From contig JAITXQ010000042.1 of NCBI GenBank assembly GCA_031284675.1, forward strand, positions 1-17,392: a stretch of DNA of 17,392 nt. Reading direction: 5' to 3'. Positions 8,682 through 15,926 of this stretch are shown piece after piece. The stretch comes from Rickettsiales bacterium. Lineage in GTDB: Bacteria; Pseudomonadota; Alphaproteobacteria; Rickettsiales; Anaplasmataceae. The translations under genes and the position numbers were made by a program. The notes beneath the pieces are model-generated. The model was not told the DNA's origin and ran no database searches. It was given only the letters and a program-made list of their open reading frames with translations. The first letter of the stretch is position 1. The number at the start of each line of letters is the position of its first letter.

Positions 8682-9788
8682 CTATATGGCAAGGGTAATA
8701 CGCTCACGAAGATTTAATGCAATAGCTTGATTTCTACTAAAAGACAGCATGATGCCAAGTGCAATGCTTGAAGACAAAAGAGAAGAGCCACCATAGCTAA
8801 GTAATGGCAGAGTTATGCCGGTGGTGGGAAAAACACTCAATGTTACCCCTATGTTTATTATGAATTGTGTGATAAATTGAATTGATATACCCAAGATCAC
8901 CAGCAGATTAAATAATTCATTTTCCCTATATGCAACGTAAAGCAAGCGAGCGGAGATGATGCCAAATAACGCCAATGTGGCTAAGCACATAATCAAACCA
9001 AATTCTTCTGCTAAAACAGAAAATACAAAATCTGTATGACAATCAGGAAGAAAGATTTTTACACTACCTTCACCAGGCCCAACTCCAGTTAATTGACCTC
9101 TTTTGAATGCTTCTAATGATTTTATAACTTGAAAATTATCGTGCTGCGTGAAAAAGAGAAAATTGTAAATCCTTTGCTTTATATGCGGGAGATGTAAGTA
9201 AGCAGTTGTAATTCCAGTTGTGACCATTCCTCCTATACATAGAAAGTATAAAAATGGTATACATGCAATAAACATTTGCCCAATAAAAGAGTATGTTAAA
9301 AGCATAGACATACTAAAGTCCGGTTGCAAAAGCAATAGCACAAAAACTAACAGAAATATTATAATTGATATGTGCACTTTAAACTTCATTCCGCTAGCCA
9401 AGATACTAGCTATAACAACAGAAAAAAATGGCTTCATGAACTCAGATGGTTGAACCGAGATTTTGAAAATATATAACCATCTTTTCGCACCTTTTGCCTC
9501 CGCGCCAAATATTATCACAGCTGCCATTAGAATGATAAATAAAGTAAAACTTACGAATGAGAGGCTAAGTATAGTCCTTGCATTGAGAAAAGAAAATGTT
9601 ACTAAGGTAATCAGTGACAGAACTGTATAGACTATATGGCGCCGTATAAAATAATCTTGTGGTAAGGAAAGACGCTGTGCAATTACAGGGCTTGCTGAAT
9701 AAGCAAGAATGAAGCTTATAGTTAGCAAAAAAACTACTGGGAGGATGAGATAATAATCTAGTGTTCTATACCAGAGTTTAATATTCAT
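8682..9788 (-). CDS. ftsW: SEDS-family cell-division protein FtsW (peptidoglycan/lipid II polymerase)
   Basis: Polytopic inner-membrane protein of the divisome, of the SEDS glycosyltransferase family that polymerises lipid II with a partner class-B PBP. At 368 aa it is close to family length, with about ten membrane helices. Diagnostic segments are [10 protein letters not shown] followed by VQPSEFMKP (FtsW/RodA/SpoVE signature), then [20 protein letters not shown] and [11 protein letters not shown], and near the C-terminus [17 protein letters not shown]. The CHTDFVFS version favours FtsW over RodA. Its ATG overlaps the ubiE stop in an ATGA, so the two genes are probably translationally coupled. 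Its presence implies that the organism keeps a lipid II-based division step, as described for Wolbachia, which lacks a full cell wall. Confidence 0.95.
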   Translation of the reverse strand: MNIKLWYRTLDYYLILPVVFLLTISFILAYSASPVIAQRLSLPQDYFIRRHIVYTVLSLITLVTFSFLNARTILSLSFVSFTLFIILMAAVIIFGAEAKGAKRWLYIFKISVQPSEFMKPFFSVVIASILASGMKFKVHISIIIFLLVFVLLLLQPDFSMSMLLTYSFIGQMFIACIPFLYFLCIGGMVTTGITTAYLHLPHIKQRIYNFLFFTQHDNFQVIKSLEAFKRGQLTGVGPGEGSVKIFLPDCHTDFVFSVLAEEFGLIMCLATLALFGIISARLLYVAYRENELFNLLVILGISIQFITQFIINIGVTLSVFPTTGITLPLLSYGGSSLLSSSIALGIMLSFSRNQAIALNLRERITLAI

Positions 9789-10483
9789 TTTGTTCCAATG
9801 TGTAATGCCACTATTCCATAGCTCATATTATGAAACTCAACATTCTTAAAGCCTATCTCTTCAATTTCCATTTTAAAATCAGCCTGAGTTGGAAATTCTC
9901 TGATGCTTTTCACTAAATATTCATAAGAATGCTTATCTTTAGCAACTATGCTACCGATTTTAGGAATTATTTTAAATGAATATAAGTCATAAAATTTGGC
10001 AAATGTCTTATTTTGATAGTGCATAGGGGCAAATTCCAAGCAAATTAATTGTCCATTTGGTTTTAATACCCTGTGCACCTCACTTAAAGCCTTCTTGCGG
10101 TCAGAAACATTTCGAATACCAAAAGCTACTGTGCAATAATCAAATTCGAAGTCTTCAAATGGTAAACTTTCTGCATTCGCACACACCCAATCAAAGTTCA
10201 GTTGATTTGAATTTACAGCTTTATCACGTCCTTTGTTCAGCATATTTTGATTTATATCACATACTGTAACCTTAGCACTTGGTTCTTTTCTCACTATTTT
10301 TATTGCTATATCTCCAGTTCCTCCAGCAACATCTAAAACCTTAGAGTTTTTTGTAAAATGCACGCTATTTACCATCTTATCCTTCCATAACCTGTGCATT
10401 CCTAGGCTCATTATATCATTCATGATGTCGTAGCGATTTGCCACGGAATCGAATACCTCTTTAACTAATTGTGATTTATCCAT
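9785..10483 (-). CDS. ubiE: Ubiquinone biosynthesis C-methyltransferase UbiE
   Basis: A SAM-dependent C-methyltransferase in the ubiquinone pathway. From the ATG at 10483 it is 232 aa. Residues 51-58 (DVAGGTGD) are the SAM-binding motif I, residues 121-126 are FGIRNV of the UbiE signature, and [23 protein letters not shown] near the N-terminus is typical of the family. The frame runs 70 codons further upstream to a TTG at 10693, but those residues (rich in Tyr, Asn and Ile) do not resemble UbiE, so I place the start at 10483. AGAAGGA lies directly against that ATG, closer than ideal. The stop overlaps the ftsW start by four bases. The upstream 280 bases, to the toxin-antitoxin pair, are divergent promoter territory. 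Confidence 0.92.
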   Translation of the reverse strand: MDKSQLVKEVFDSVANRYDIMNDIMSLGMHRLWKDKMVNSVHFTKNSKVLDVAGGTGDIAIKIVRKEPSAKVTVCDINQNMLNKGRDKAVNSNQLNFDWVCANAESLPFEDFEFDYCTVAFGIRNVSDRKKALSEVHRVLKPNGQLICLEFAPMHYQNKTFAKFYDLYSFKIIPKIGSIVAKDKHSYEYLVKSIREFPTQADFKMEIEEIGFKNVEFHNMSYGIVALHIGTK

Positions 10484-10717
10484 TCCTTCTCGATTTTTAT
10501 AATAGACATTACATAAAGTCGTTGAACTCCTTTTATCATAAAAATATATCCAGTATCCCTCTACTGGCATATCTTCTTTATTTTTTTGTAATATTATACT
10601 TAGTTTTGTGCCATTTATTATAAAATTCAAGTACATTTGAAATTCTTGATTATTTATTGAAACAGATACAAAATTCTTCCTATATATCAGCAAAATACTA
10701 AAAACGACCGTCTTTTA

Positions 10718-10746
10718 TTGAAAAATTAAAAAAAATGTTGTAAAAT
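10718..10746 (+). promoter_or_regulatory. Putative sigma70 promoter of the toxin-antitoxin pair
   Basis: TTGAAA (10718-10723), a 17-base spacer and TAAAAT (10741-10746), each 5/6 to consensus, lie about 30 bases before the antitoxin ATG. Confidence 0.5.
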
Positions 10747-10775
10747 TGTTATAGTAGTAAAACTTGGTAAAATAT

Positions 10776-10997
10776 ATGGTAGACTCGAAAGTTAATGTAA
10801 CATTCAATCCAGAAACTTCACAGCACCTTATTGAACTAGCCAAAGCCACTAAGCAGTCTGTTCAAAAACTGACAGAAAAGCTAGTCAAAGAAGCAGTTGA
10901 GCTTGAAGCAGAGGATATTGCATTTTCCAAAATTGTTAGGGAGCTTGATGCTGACGATGCAGAAGAAGTAGAGGATAGTGAAGACATCTGGAAATAA
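10776..10997 (+). CDS. RelB/ParD-type antitoxin
   Basis: 73 aa from the ATG at 10776; a TTG four codons upstream (10764) is an alternative. The N-terminus (VNVTFNPETSQHLIELAKATKQSVQKLTEKLV) reads as a beta-strand followed by two helices, the ribbon-helix-helix DNA-binding fold of small antitoxins. The C-terminus is very acidic (ELDADDAEEVEDSEDIW), as expected of the flexible arm that wraps the basic toxin. It overlaps the toxin gene by 20 bases. Autorepression by the antitoxin or the complex at the promoter just upstream is the usual mode for such pairs and is inferred here. The exact RelB/ParD subfamily is not certain. Confidence 0.82.
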   Translation: MVDSKVNVTFNPETSQHLIELAKATKQSVQKLTEKLVKEAVELEAEDIAFSKIVRELDADDAEEVEDSEDIWK

Positions 10998-11286
10998 GCC
11001 GTACACTATTAAATATCTTAAGCACGTTCTTAAAAGGAATTTGCCCTCCTTACCAGAAGCTATAAAGTCAACGATCAAAGAGGCAATAAGAGAGTGTCTT
11101 GCAACTGATCCCATTGGTAATGGTGTATTGCTACGCAATAGATTAAAAGGACACAGAAGAATGAGAATTGATGATTATCGTATCGTCTACCGTGTAAATA
11201 TTGCAAAATGTAAAGTAACTATTGTTTCAATAGGACACAGGGACAACATTTACAAGCAGGCAATATTAGACCTACTAAAACACTAA
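10978..11286 (+). CDS. RelE/ParE-superfamily toxin
   Basis: 102 aa from a GTG at 10978 with AGAGG just upstream, overlapping the antitoxin by 20 bases. The second half, RLKGHRRMRIDDYRIVYRV followed by VTIVSIGHRDNIY, is the RelE-fold core. R61/R63, R68, R88 and Y92 sit where RelE mRNA interferases carry their basic residues and terminal tyrosine, which favours a ribosome-dependent mRNA endonuclease over a gyrase-targeting ParE. The N-terminal helical hairpin (residues 11-43) is typical. The gene is intact, so the pair may be functional. It is followed by 228 bases without a clear gene before the MFS transporter. Confidence 0.88.
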   Translation: MKTSGNKPYTIKYLKHVLKRNLPSLPEAIKSTIKEAIRECLATDPIGNGVLLRNRLKGHRRMRIDDYRIVYRVNIAKCKVTIVSIGHRDNIYKQAILDLLKH

Positions 11287-11331
11287 ATATATTTTTATAT
11301 CCACCTTTTCCTGTGTCATTCTCTAACTTAG

Positions 11332-11454
11332 GCGACTTTGCTAAGCTCAAAAAAAACTCAACCACTATCTATACACCAATTTTATGAAATTCTAATAGGC
11401 CTTTTAATAGAATCTTCTGCAGCCATAGACAAAATAATAAGCTTAAGAAGTTAG
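11332..11454 (+). pseudogene. Possible 3' remnant of a degraded gene
   Basis: A 40-codon open frame without a start runs from after a TAG to a TAG at 11452-11454. Its second half reads IHQFYEILIGLLIESSAAID and ends in KIISLRS, which looks protein-like in an otherwise AT-rich spacer. There is no homology I can name, and it may be chance. Confidence 0.2.
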
Positions 11455-11479
11455 ATATATACTAACAAACAAAATACAT

Positions 11480-11485
11480 TATAAT
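11480..11485 (+). promoter_or_regulatory. Candidate -10 box of the MFS transporter
   Basis: A perfect TATAAT sits 30 bases before the GTG start. No -35 resembling TTGACA is found at 16-18 bases, only AT-rich ATATAC. Confidence 0.35.
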
Positions 11486-11514
11486 TAAGCCTATCTGATC
11501 CGGTAAATCGTTAA

Positions 11515-12720
11515 GTGACAACAGTTCTTTCACAAAATATTATCTCTCTTATCATGATACTATCTGTAGCAGTTGTTGATATGGCAACTGATTTGTACTC
11601 AGTAGCGTTACCGAATATTGCCAATTATTTTAAAGTAGAGGGCAGTACAGTTCAGCTTACAATTAGCTTAAATTTAGTGGGATTTGCAATATCTGGGTTA
11701 ATTTATGGTCCATTATCAGACCATTATGGTAGGCGCCCAATAATGTTGGCTGGTATGACAATCTTTGCCTCGGCAAGCATCATATGTTGCATAGCTGATG
11801 ATATTACACTTCTAATATTAGTGCGCTTTATACAAGGAATGGGAGCTGGTGTTGCAGGTGTTGTTGGGTATGCAGCAATAAGGGATATGTATTCGGGTAG
11901 TGAATACTCAAGAGTAATTTCAAAATTAAATATGGTAGTAGCGCTTTCACCTGGAATAGCTCCAGTGGTAGGCAGTTATATAATTTCACATGGTTACAAT
12001 TGGAATTCTTTATTCTTTATTATATCATTAGCAGCAATTATTATGCTCATTTTTATTTACTTTAAGTTACAAGAAACACTCACTGTAAATACAAATGAAA
12101 TCAGCATAACTAGTGTGGTTATTAATATTTTCAAGCAATATATATTAATATTTCGAAACTATCGTTTCCTTGGGTTTTCAGCTATTCACGGATTAACTTT
12201 TATGTGGCTTTGGGCATACATTGCTAACTACCCTTTCATATTTGGATCGATGGGCATTGAAGTACAATATTTTGGCTATCTCATATCAGTCATAGTCATA
12301 TTTTACATAATTGGAACTTTGATTAATGGAAAGTATGTACCAAAAATAGGGGTTAGCAGGATGTTAATTATAGGTTTGGTATTACCAATAATATCTGAGA
12401 GTTCACTGGTATATTTTTACTCTATAAACAAATTAAATGTATTTATTCTTCAAGTTGCTTGGATTCCAAGCAATATAGGCCTTGCATTGATAATAAGCAA
12501 TAACGTAACCTCTGCTTTAGAAACAATTAAAAATATAGGGCTTGGCAGTGCGGTCATCTCATTCTGCAATATGATGTTCGGGGCTATCGGAATATATATA
12601 GTAGGAAAATTCTTTTCCTACGGTATTTTATCAAATTTACTATTAACAATAGTATGCTCTACAATTGCGGTTCTTATATACAGCTTGCTCAAATATACTG
12701 AAAAACACTCAAAAGGCTGA
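11515..12720 (+). CDS. MFS transporter, Bcr/CflA-type drug or metabolite exporter
   Basis: A 12-helix inner-membrane transporter of 401 aa, full length for the DHA1 Bcr/CflA group. Helix 1 has the pattern VVDMATDLYSVALPNIA, corresponding to the D-x-Y-x-P-A-x-P region of the family. Motif A is GPLSDHYGRRPIML (65-78), and helix 4 begins LVRFIQGMGAG. The antiporter motif C is ALSPGIAPVVGSYI, which marks proton-coupled drug:H+ antiporters. Known relatives export bicyclomycin, chloramphenicol or sulfonamides, and the true substrate cannot be read from sequence. The start is a GTG without a good ribosome site, and an ATG 13 codons later (11554) would still keep helix 1. It converges on the folate cluster, with 108 bases between stops. 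Confidence 0.92.
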   Translation: MTTVLSQNIISLIMILSVAVVDMATDLYSVALPNIANYFKVEGSTVQLTISLNLVGFAISGLIYGPLSDHYGRRPIMLAGMTIFASASIICCIADDITLLILVRFIQGMGAGVAGVVGYAAIRDMYSGSEYSRVISKLNMVVALSPGIAPVVGSYIISHGYNWNSLFFIISLAAIIMLIFIYFKLQETLTVNTNEISITSVVINIFKQYILIFRNYRFLGFSAIHGLTFMWLWAYIANYPFIFGSMGIEVQYFGYLISVIVIFYIIGTLINGKYVPKIGVSRMLIIGLVLPIISESSLVYFYSINKLNVFILQVAWIPSNIGLALIISNNVTSALETIKNIGLGSAVISFCNMMFGAIGIYIVGKFFSYGILSNLLLTIVCSTIAVLIYSLLKYTEKHSKG

Positions 12721-12743
12721 TTATAATGGGGTATCATCTAAGC

Positions 12744-12804
12744 AATTTTTGCCATCCCTGATATCCAGAATCGGCATATTTTATACTCTTTTGCGGCAAA
12801 AATT
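12744..12804. terminator. 10-bp inverted repeat between the convergent transporter and folate genes
   Basis: AATTTTTGCC (12744-12753) pairs perfectly with GGCAAAAATT (12795-12804) across a 41-base loop that contains TGATATCC. The symmetrical position between two convergent stops suggests a bidirectional terminator, but the loop is long and neither strand shows a classic GC stem plus T-run. Confidence 0.35.
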
Positions 12805-12828
12805 TCTCTTGTTTCCTTATGTTTACTC

Positions 12829-13566
12829 CTAATTTTTTAACCAACGAGCTCCCATGAGAAGAGGAGAGTAAAGATCTTCTTCCATAGATATCTTAACACT
12901 TTTTTCTTCTTCTATAGTTGGCGGATGAGTAAGAAAGCGAATCTTTGGTGCATTTCTAATGATTGCCATTGGTGTTTGTTCTGCTCCCTCCCCCATGACT
13001 AAAACAGCAGATGTTGCCAGCGCGTCAAGAAGATTGATTTGTGTTACTTGGAGTGGTTGACTATAAAGATCTAGTTTACCTATATAAGAATAAAGCGGCT
13101 CAAATCCACACCAACCAAGAGCTATGCCTGTAACCCCACGACGCATAGGTGTTATACTACTATCTGTAATCAAAATACCAAGATGTTTTATGCAGTGTTT
13201 TGTCTTGAGATAGTTCCATATTGATAGAGCTGTTTTCTGAACATCTTTTGGATATAAAATATACATTTTATCGCCATTTGATTCATCAATACCAGCAGAT
13301 GGAATTAAGATATTGTCTTTAATCGTTAAATAGATACTGTAAGGATTGTGTTCTACATCAATAATCGCATCAGCTTCTTTTTTGATCAGCTCTTCTTTAG
13401 AACAGGTAGTTTTGTGAACTACTTGTTTTTGACAAATGGAAATGATTTTCGATGTGATAGCAAGAATAACTTTCTCTGTAAGCAACTCCGAAACATAGCG
13501 ATCAAGAACCTTCTCTAATGCTTCACCGAATTCAATGCAGTGGGTGTAAATTGCTTCAACATGCAT
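12829..13566 (-). CDS. CofE-like gamma-glutamyl ligase, likely folylglutamate synthase (FolC2 type)
   Basis: 245 aa of the F420-0:gamma-glutamyl ligase family (COG1478). Family blocks are AITSKIIS (36-43), PSAGIDESN (89-97), ITDSSITPMRRGVTGIALGW (133-152) and MGEGAEQTPMAIIR (191-204). CofE adds glutamate to coenzyme F420 in archaea and actinobacteria, but nothing else here points to F420. In Chlamydia the homologous protein next to folA/folP (CT611) was shown to substitute for FolC. By context this one should add glutamate to tetrahydrofolate or dihydropteroate. It is the last gene of the cluster, 9 bases after folA. The ligase fold is secure; the folate substrate is inferred from neighbours and the chlamydial precedent. 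Confidence 0.88.
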   Translation of the reverse strand: MHVEAIYTHCIEFGEALEKVLDRYVSELLTEKVILAITSKIISICQKQVVHKTTCSKEELIKKEADAIIDVEHNPYSIYLTIKDNILIPSAGIDESNGDKMYILYPKDVQKTALSIWNYLKTKHCIKHLGILITDSSITPMRRGVTGIALGWCGFEPLYSYIGKLDLYSQPLQVTQINLLDALATSAVLVMGEGAEQTPMAIIRNAPKIRFLTHPPTIEEEKSVKISMEEDLYSPLLMGARWLKN

Positions 13567-13575
13567 ATTATTATG

Positions 13576-14064
13576 TTAACATGTTAGCCTATATATGGTA
13601 TAGTCTTTCATTTGAGTAAGAATAGTTTGATGCCATCCATCAAGAAGTGTTAAGTTGAAGTATACATCACCTTTATAAGGTCTGTGAATTTTTGTTATGA
13701 TAAACTCTGAGATTAGATCATATTCTAAAAAAAGGTGTGCTATTTGTGCTCCACCAATCATAAAGATTTTGGGGTAACTCCAACTACTTTGAATTGATAG
13801 AAATTCTTGGATAGAAGAAATAATAGTGCATTTTATACTCCCATCAAAACGAGAACTTAACTTGTTACGAGAAAAAACAATAGGAATACGATCCTTTAAT
13901 ATGTTTTGAGGCATAGTTTCAAATGTCTTCCTTCCCATAACAATAACTTGTTTGTCAGTTACCTGATGAAAATGATCTAACTCACTTGGATAATGCCAGG
14001 GTAATCCATTATTTATTCCAACTACCCCTTTGGGATCAACAGCCATAATTCCAGTAACCATCAT
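13576..14064 (-). CDS. folA: Dihydrofolate reductase
   Basis: 162 aa, normal for bacterial DHFR; reduces dihydrofolate to tetrahydrofolate with NADPH. GINNGLPWHYPSELDHFHQVT is the substrate/NADPH loop. The catalytic acid is Glu in PSELDHF, where E. coli has Asp27. VIVMGRKTFETMP is the cofactor-binding segment, and FMIGGAQI with a following beta-strand (FIITKIH) is the second nucleotide contact. Its ATG overlaps the FolKP stop by four bases (ATGA), indicating translational coupling. A few conserved C-terminal aromatic positions look divergent, but nothing essential appears lost. Confidence 0.95.
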   Translation of the reverse strand: MMVTGIMAVDPKGVVGINNGLPWHYPSELDHFHQVTDKQVIVMGRKTFETMPQNILKDRIPIVFSRNKLSSRFDGSIKCTIISSIQEFLSIQSSWSYPKIFMIGGAQIAHLFLEYDLISEFIITKIHRPYKGDVYFNLTLLDGWHQTILTQMKDYTIYRLTC

Positions 14065-15359
14065 CTCTGTAAGGCAGCTTGGGCTACAAAAAATCGCATG
14101 TGATCATACACGTTATGCACTCGAAGAAAATCAACTTTATTGTGCAATGCAGATGATACAGCAATTGTTTCCAAGTCTCTATTAAAAGAAGATTCTGTTG
14201 AAAAAGAAGAAATAAATGACTTTCTAGAATGGCCCACTAAAACTTTGCAGCCGAAATTTTGCAATGCTTCTATATTACGTAAAAGCCAGATATTCTGATA
14301 TAGAGATTTTCCAAAACCAATACCAGGATCAATAATTATTGAGCTTTTATCAAAACCTAAAGCTAGTAATCTGTTAATGCTCTTCTCTGCCCAATGGTTT
14401 ATGATGCTGATAGGATCAGTGTCACTTGGAATAATGTTGTCCTTATGTGGTGGTATGGAAAGTGAATGCATAATAACAATACCACACCCACTACTGGCAA
14501 TTGCTTTTAAGGTGTTATCATCCAGATCTCCTTTAACATTGTTTATCCAAGCAATGTTATAGTGTTCCAAAACATTCAAAATAACATCTGACTGAAAGCT
14601 ATCAATACTAATTTTAATATCACCAACTTTCATATATTGATGAAGGTTATCAAGCACTGGTTTTAAGCGTGCATATTCTGCTTTTGGAGTCTGTATAGAA
14701 GATCCAGGTCTTGTTGATTGAGCACCAAGTTCAACTATGCTTGCACCATCTGATAACAGTTGTAGTGCCTGTGTAGTGGCTTGATCTGCATCATAATAAA
14801 GACCACCATCTGAAAATGAATCAGGAGTAATATTGACAATACCTACAAGTTCTGGTGAAAGTACAAAACTTCTTAAAAAACAGTTTTCTATACTAGGAAT
14901 ATCATGGGCAATAGTGCTAAACGTTTTATTAATTATCGGATCTCTATTCTTAGGATTAAGCATTGCAATCAAATGAAGCAAAAATGGTCTGTTTATCAAT
15001 TCTGGGTGAGGAATCTTAAGGTAGGGTGTATCAAGTGTCAAGTCATCCCATAACAAAATATCCAAATCAATAATACGAGGTGCCCATTTTTCATAGACCT
15101 GTGGACGACCAATGTCACATTCGATTTGTTTGAGGCCTTTTAACAGCTCTTCAGGAGAAGAAAGACAATTTCCATATACTACCATGTTTAGAAATGGCTT
15201 GTCCCTCTCAGGCGGGGCACCACTTGGTAAAATAGCCTTCGTTTCTAGAATGATTGAAGATTTTAAATTTTTAAAATAGCGCTCCTTTAGTAATGTAATA
15301 GCCTTTTGTAAATGGGAAAAACGATTCCCCATATTTGAACCAATAGAAATGTAAATCAT
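14061..15359 (-). CDS. folKP: Bifunctional HPPK-DHPS (FolK-FolP fusion)
   Basis: 432 aa. Residues 1-135 are 6-hydroxymethyl-7,8-dihydropterin pyrophosphokinase: GSNMGNR at 7-13 and the HPPK signature APRIIDLDILLW at 93-104. Residues ~165-430 are dihydropteroate synthase: GIVNITPDSFSDGG (173-186), GAQSTRPGS (212-220), ISIDSF, then IDPGIGFGKS and VGHSRKSF. The first half pyrophosphorylates the pterin and the second condenses it with para-aminobenzoate. FolK-FolP fusions are found in Chlamydia and in eukaryotes, and are less usual in alphaproteobacteria. The consensus DIGGESTRPG reads VELGAQSTRPG here. It overlaps folB by one base (TAATG) and folA by four. Confidence 0.95.
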   Translation of the reverse strand: MIYISIGSNMGNRFSHLQKAITLLKERYFKNLKSSIILETKAILPSGAPPERDKPFLNMVVYGNCLSSPEELLKGLKQIECDIGRPQVYEKWAPRIIDLDILLWDDLTLDTPYLKIPHPELINRPFLLHLIAMLNPKNRDPIINKTFSTIAHDIPSIENCFLRSFVLSPELVGIVNITPDSFSDGGLYYDADQATTQALQLLSDGASIVELGAQSTRPGSSIQTPKAEYARLKPVLDNLHQYMKVGDIKISIDSFQSDVILNVLEHYNIAWINNVKGDLDDNTLKAIASSGCGIVIMHSLSIPPHKDNIIPSDTDPISIINHWAEKSINRLLALGFDKSSIIIDPGIGFGKSLYQNIWLLRNIEALQNFGCKVLVGHSRKSFISSFSTESSFNRDLETIAVSSALHNKVDFLRVHNVYDHMRFFVAQAALQR

Positions 15360-15778
15360 TAGTTATCCTCTTGTTCTTGCAGTGCATTACAATAGGTAAA
15401 GCAGACACCTCCATGCACATCAGGAACAGGTGGTGCAACTTTGTGGGTAGTCACTCTTATGGAAGAGATAATATGTTTCTTTTGTATCAAAAGATTGTTA
15501 ATGGTTATGTATATATCATGAGTTAAGTGCTCGATTAAATTGAATTGCTTGCTCTGAACGAGAGATTGAGTACTCTGTACTATCTCCAGATAGCAAACAG
15601 TATCCTCAAGCCGATCAGTTATAAGCCCTAAAGGAGGATTCTTAAAGGTAAAATCAATGTTAATACTAACTAATTGGGGGTGAAATCTCTCTTCTGCACT
15701 ACATCCTAAGTGTACCCAAACTCGTAAATCAGATATAAGAAGATTACATAAAGGCCTCCTTCTAGAATCATATTGCAT
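15359..15778 (-). CDS. folB: Dihydroneopterin aldolase (FolB/FolX family)
   Basis: 139 aa. Converts dihydroneopterin to 6-hydroxymethyl-dihydropterin and glycolaldehyde. Family marks are ISDLRVWVHLGCSAEERFHPQ (15-35, with Glu29/Glu30), Y63 in TVCYLEI, the pterin-anchoring NLIEHL at 80-85 and the presumed catalytic lysine K113 in THKVAPPVP. A FolX (epimerase) role is possible, since the two share a fold and the chlamydial neighbour is labelled folX, but with no other aldolase in view FolB is preferred. The start ATG at 15778 has only a weak GGA before it. It is the first gene of the tightly overlapping folB-folKP-folA run, 148 bases after the CADD-like gene. Confidence 0.9.
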   Translation of the reverse strand: MQYDSRRRPLCNLLISDLRVWVHLGCSAEERFHPQLVSINIDFTFKNPPLGLITDRLEDTVCYLEIVQSTQSLVQSKQFNLIEHLTHDIYITINNLLIQKKHIISSIRVTTHKVAPPVPDVHGGVCFTYCNALQEQEDN

Positions 15779-15819
15779 TCCAACACCATTAAGATACTAA
15801 GCAATATTGTGTCTAAGTT

Positions 15820-15833
15820 ATTATATTTGTCAA
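15820..15833 (-). promoter_or_regulatory. Possible promoter elements upstream of folB
   Basis: On the minus strand TTGACA (15828-15833) and TATAAT (15820-15825) both occur in the 148-base gap, but only two bases separate them, so they cannot be used as one pair. Each could belong to a promoter with a poor partner. folB may therefore have its own start of transcription in addition to read-through. Confidence 0.3.
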
Positions 15834-15926
15834 CTCAGTTGTTTTAAGCAAAGTCTTATCCTACCTTTAACATCAGAGTAGTTATTTTGCTATCAATCTA
15901 TTCGAAAAAGCACAGCTGATATGGCA

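Noticed and set aside
10881..11138. 85-codon open frame on the minus strand across the toxin-antitoxin pair
   Set aside because: It is antisense to two well-supported genes and has no family-like features.
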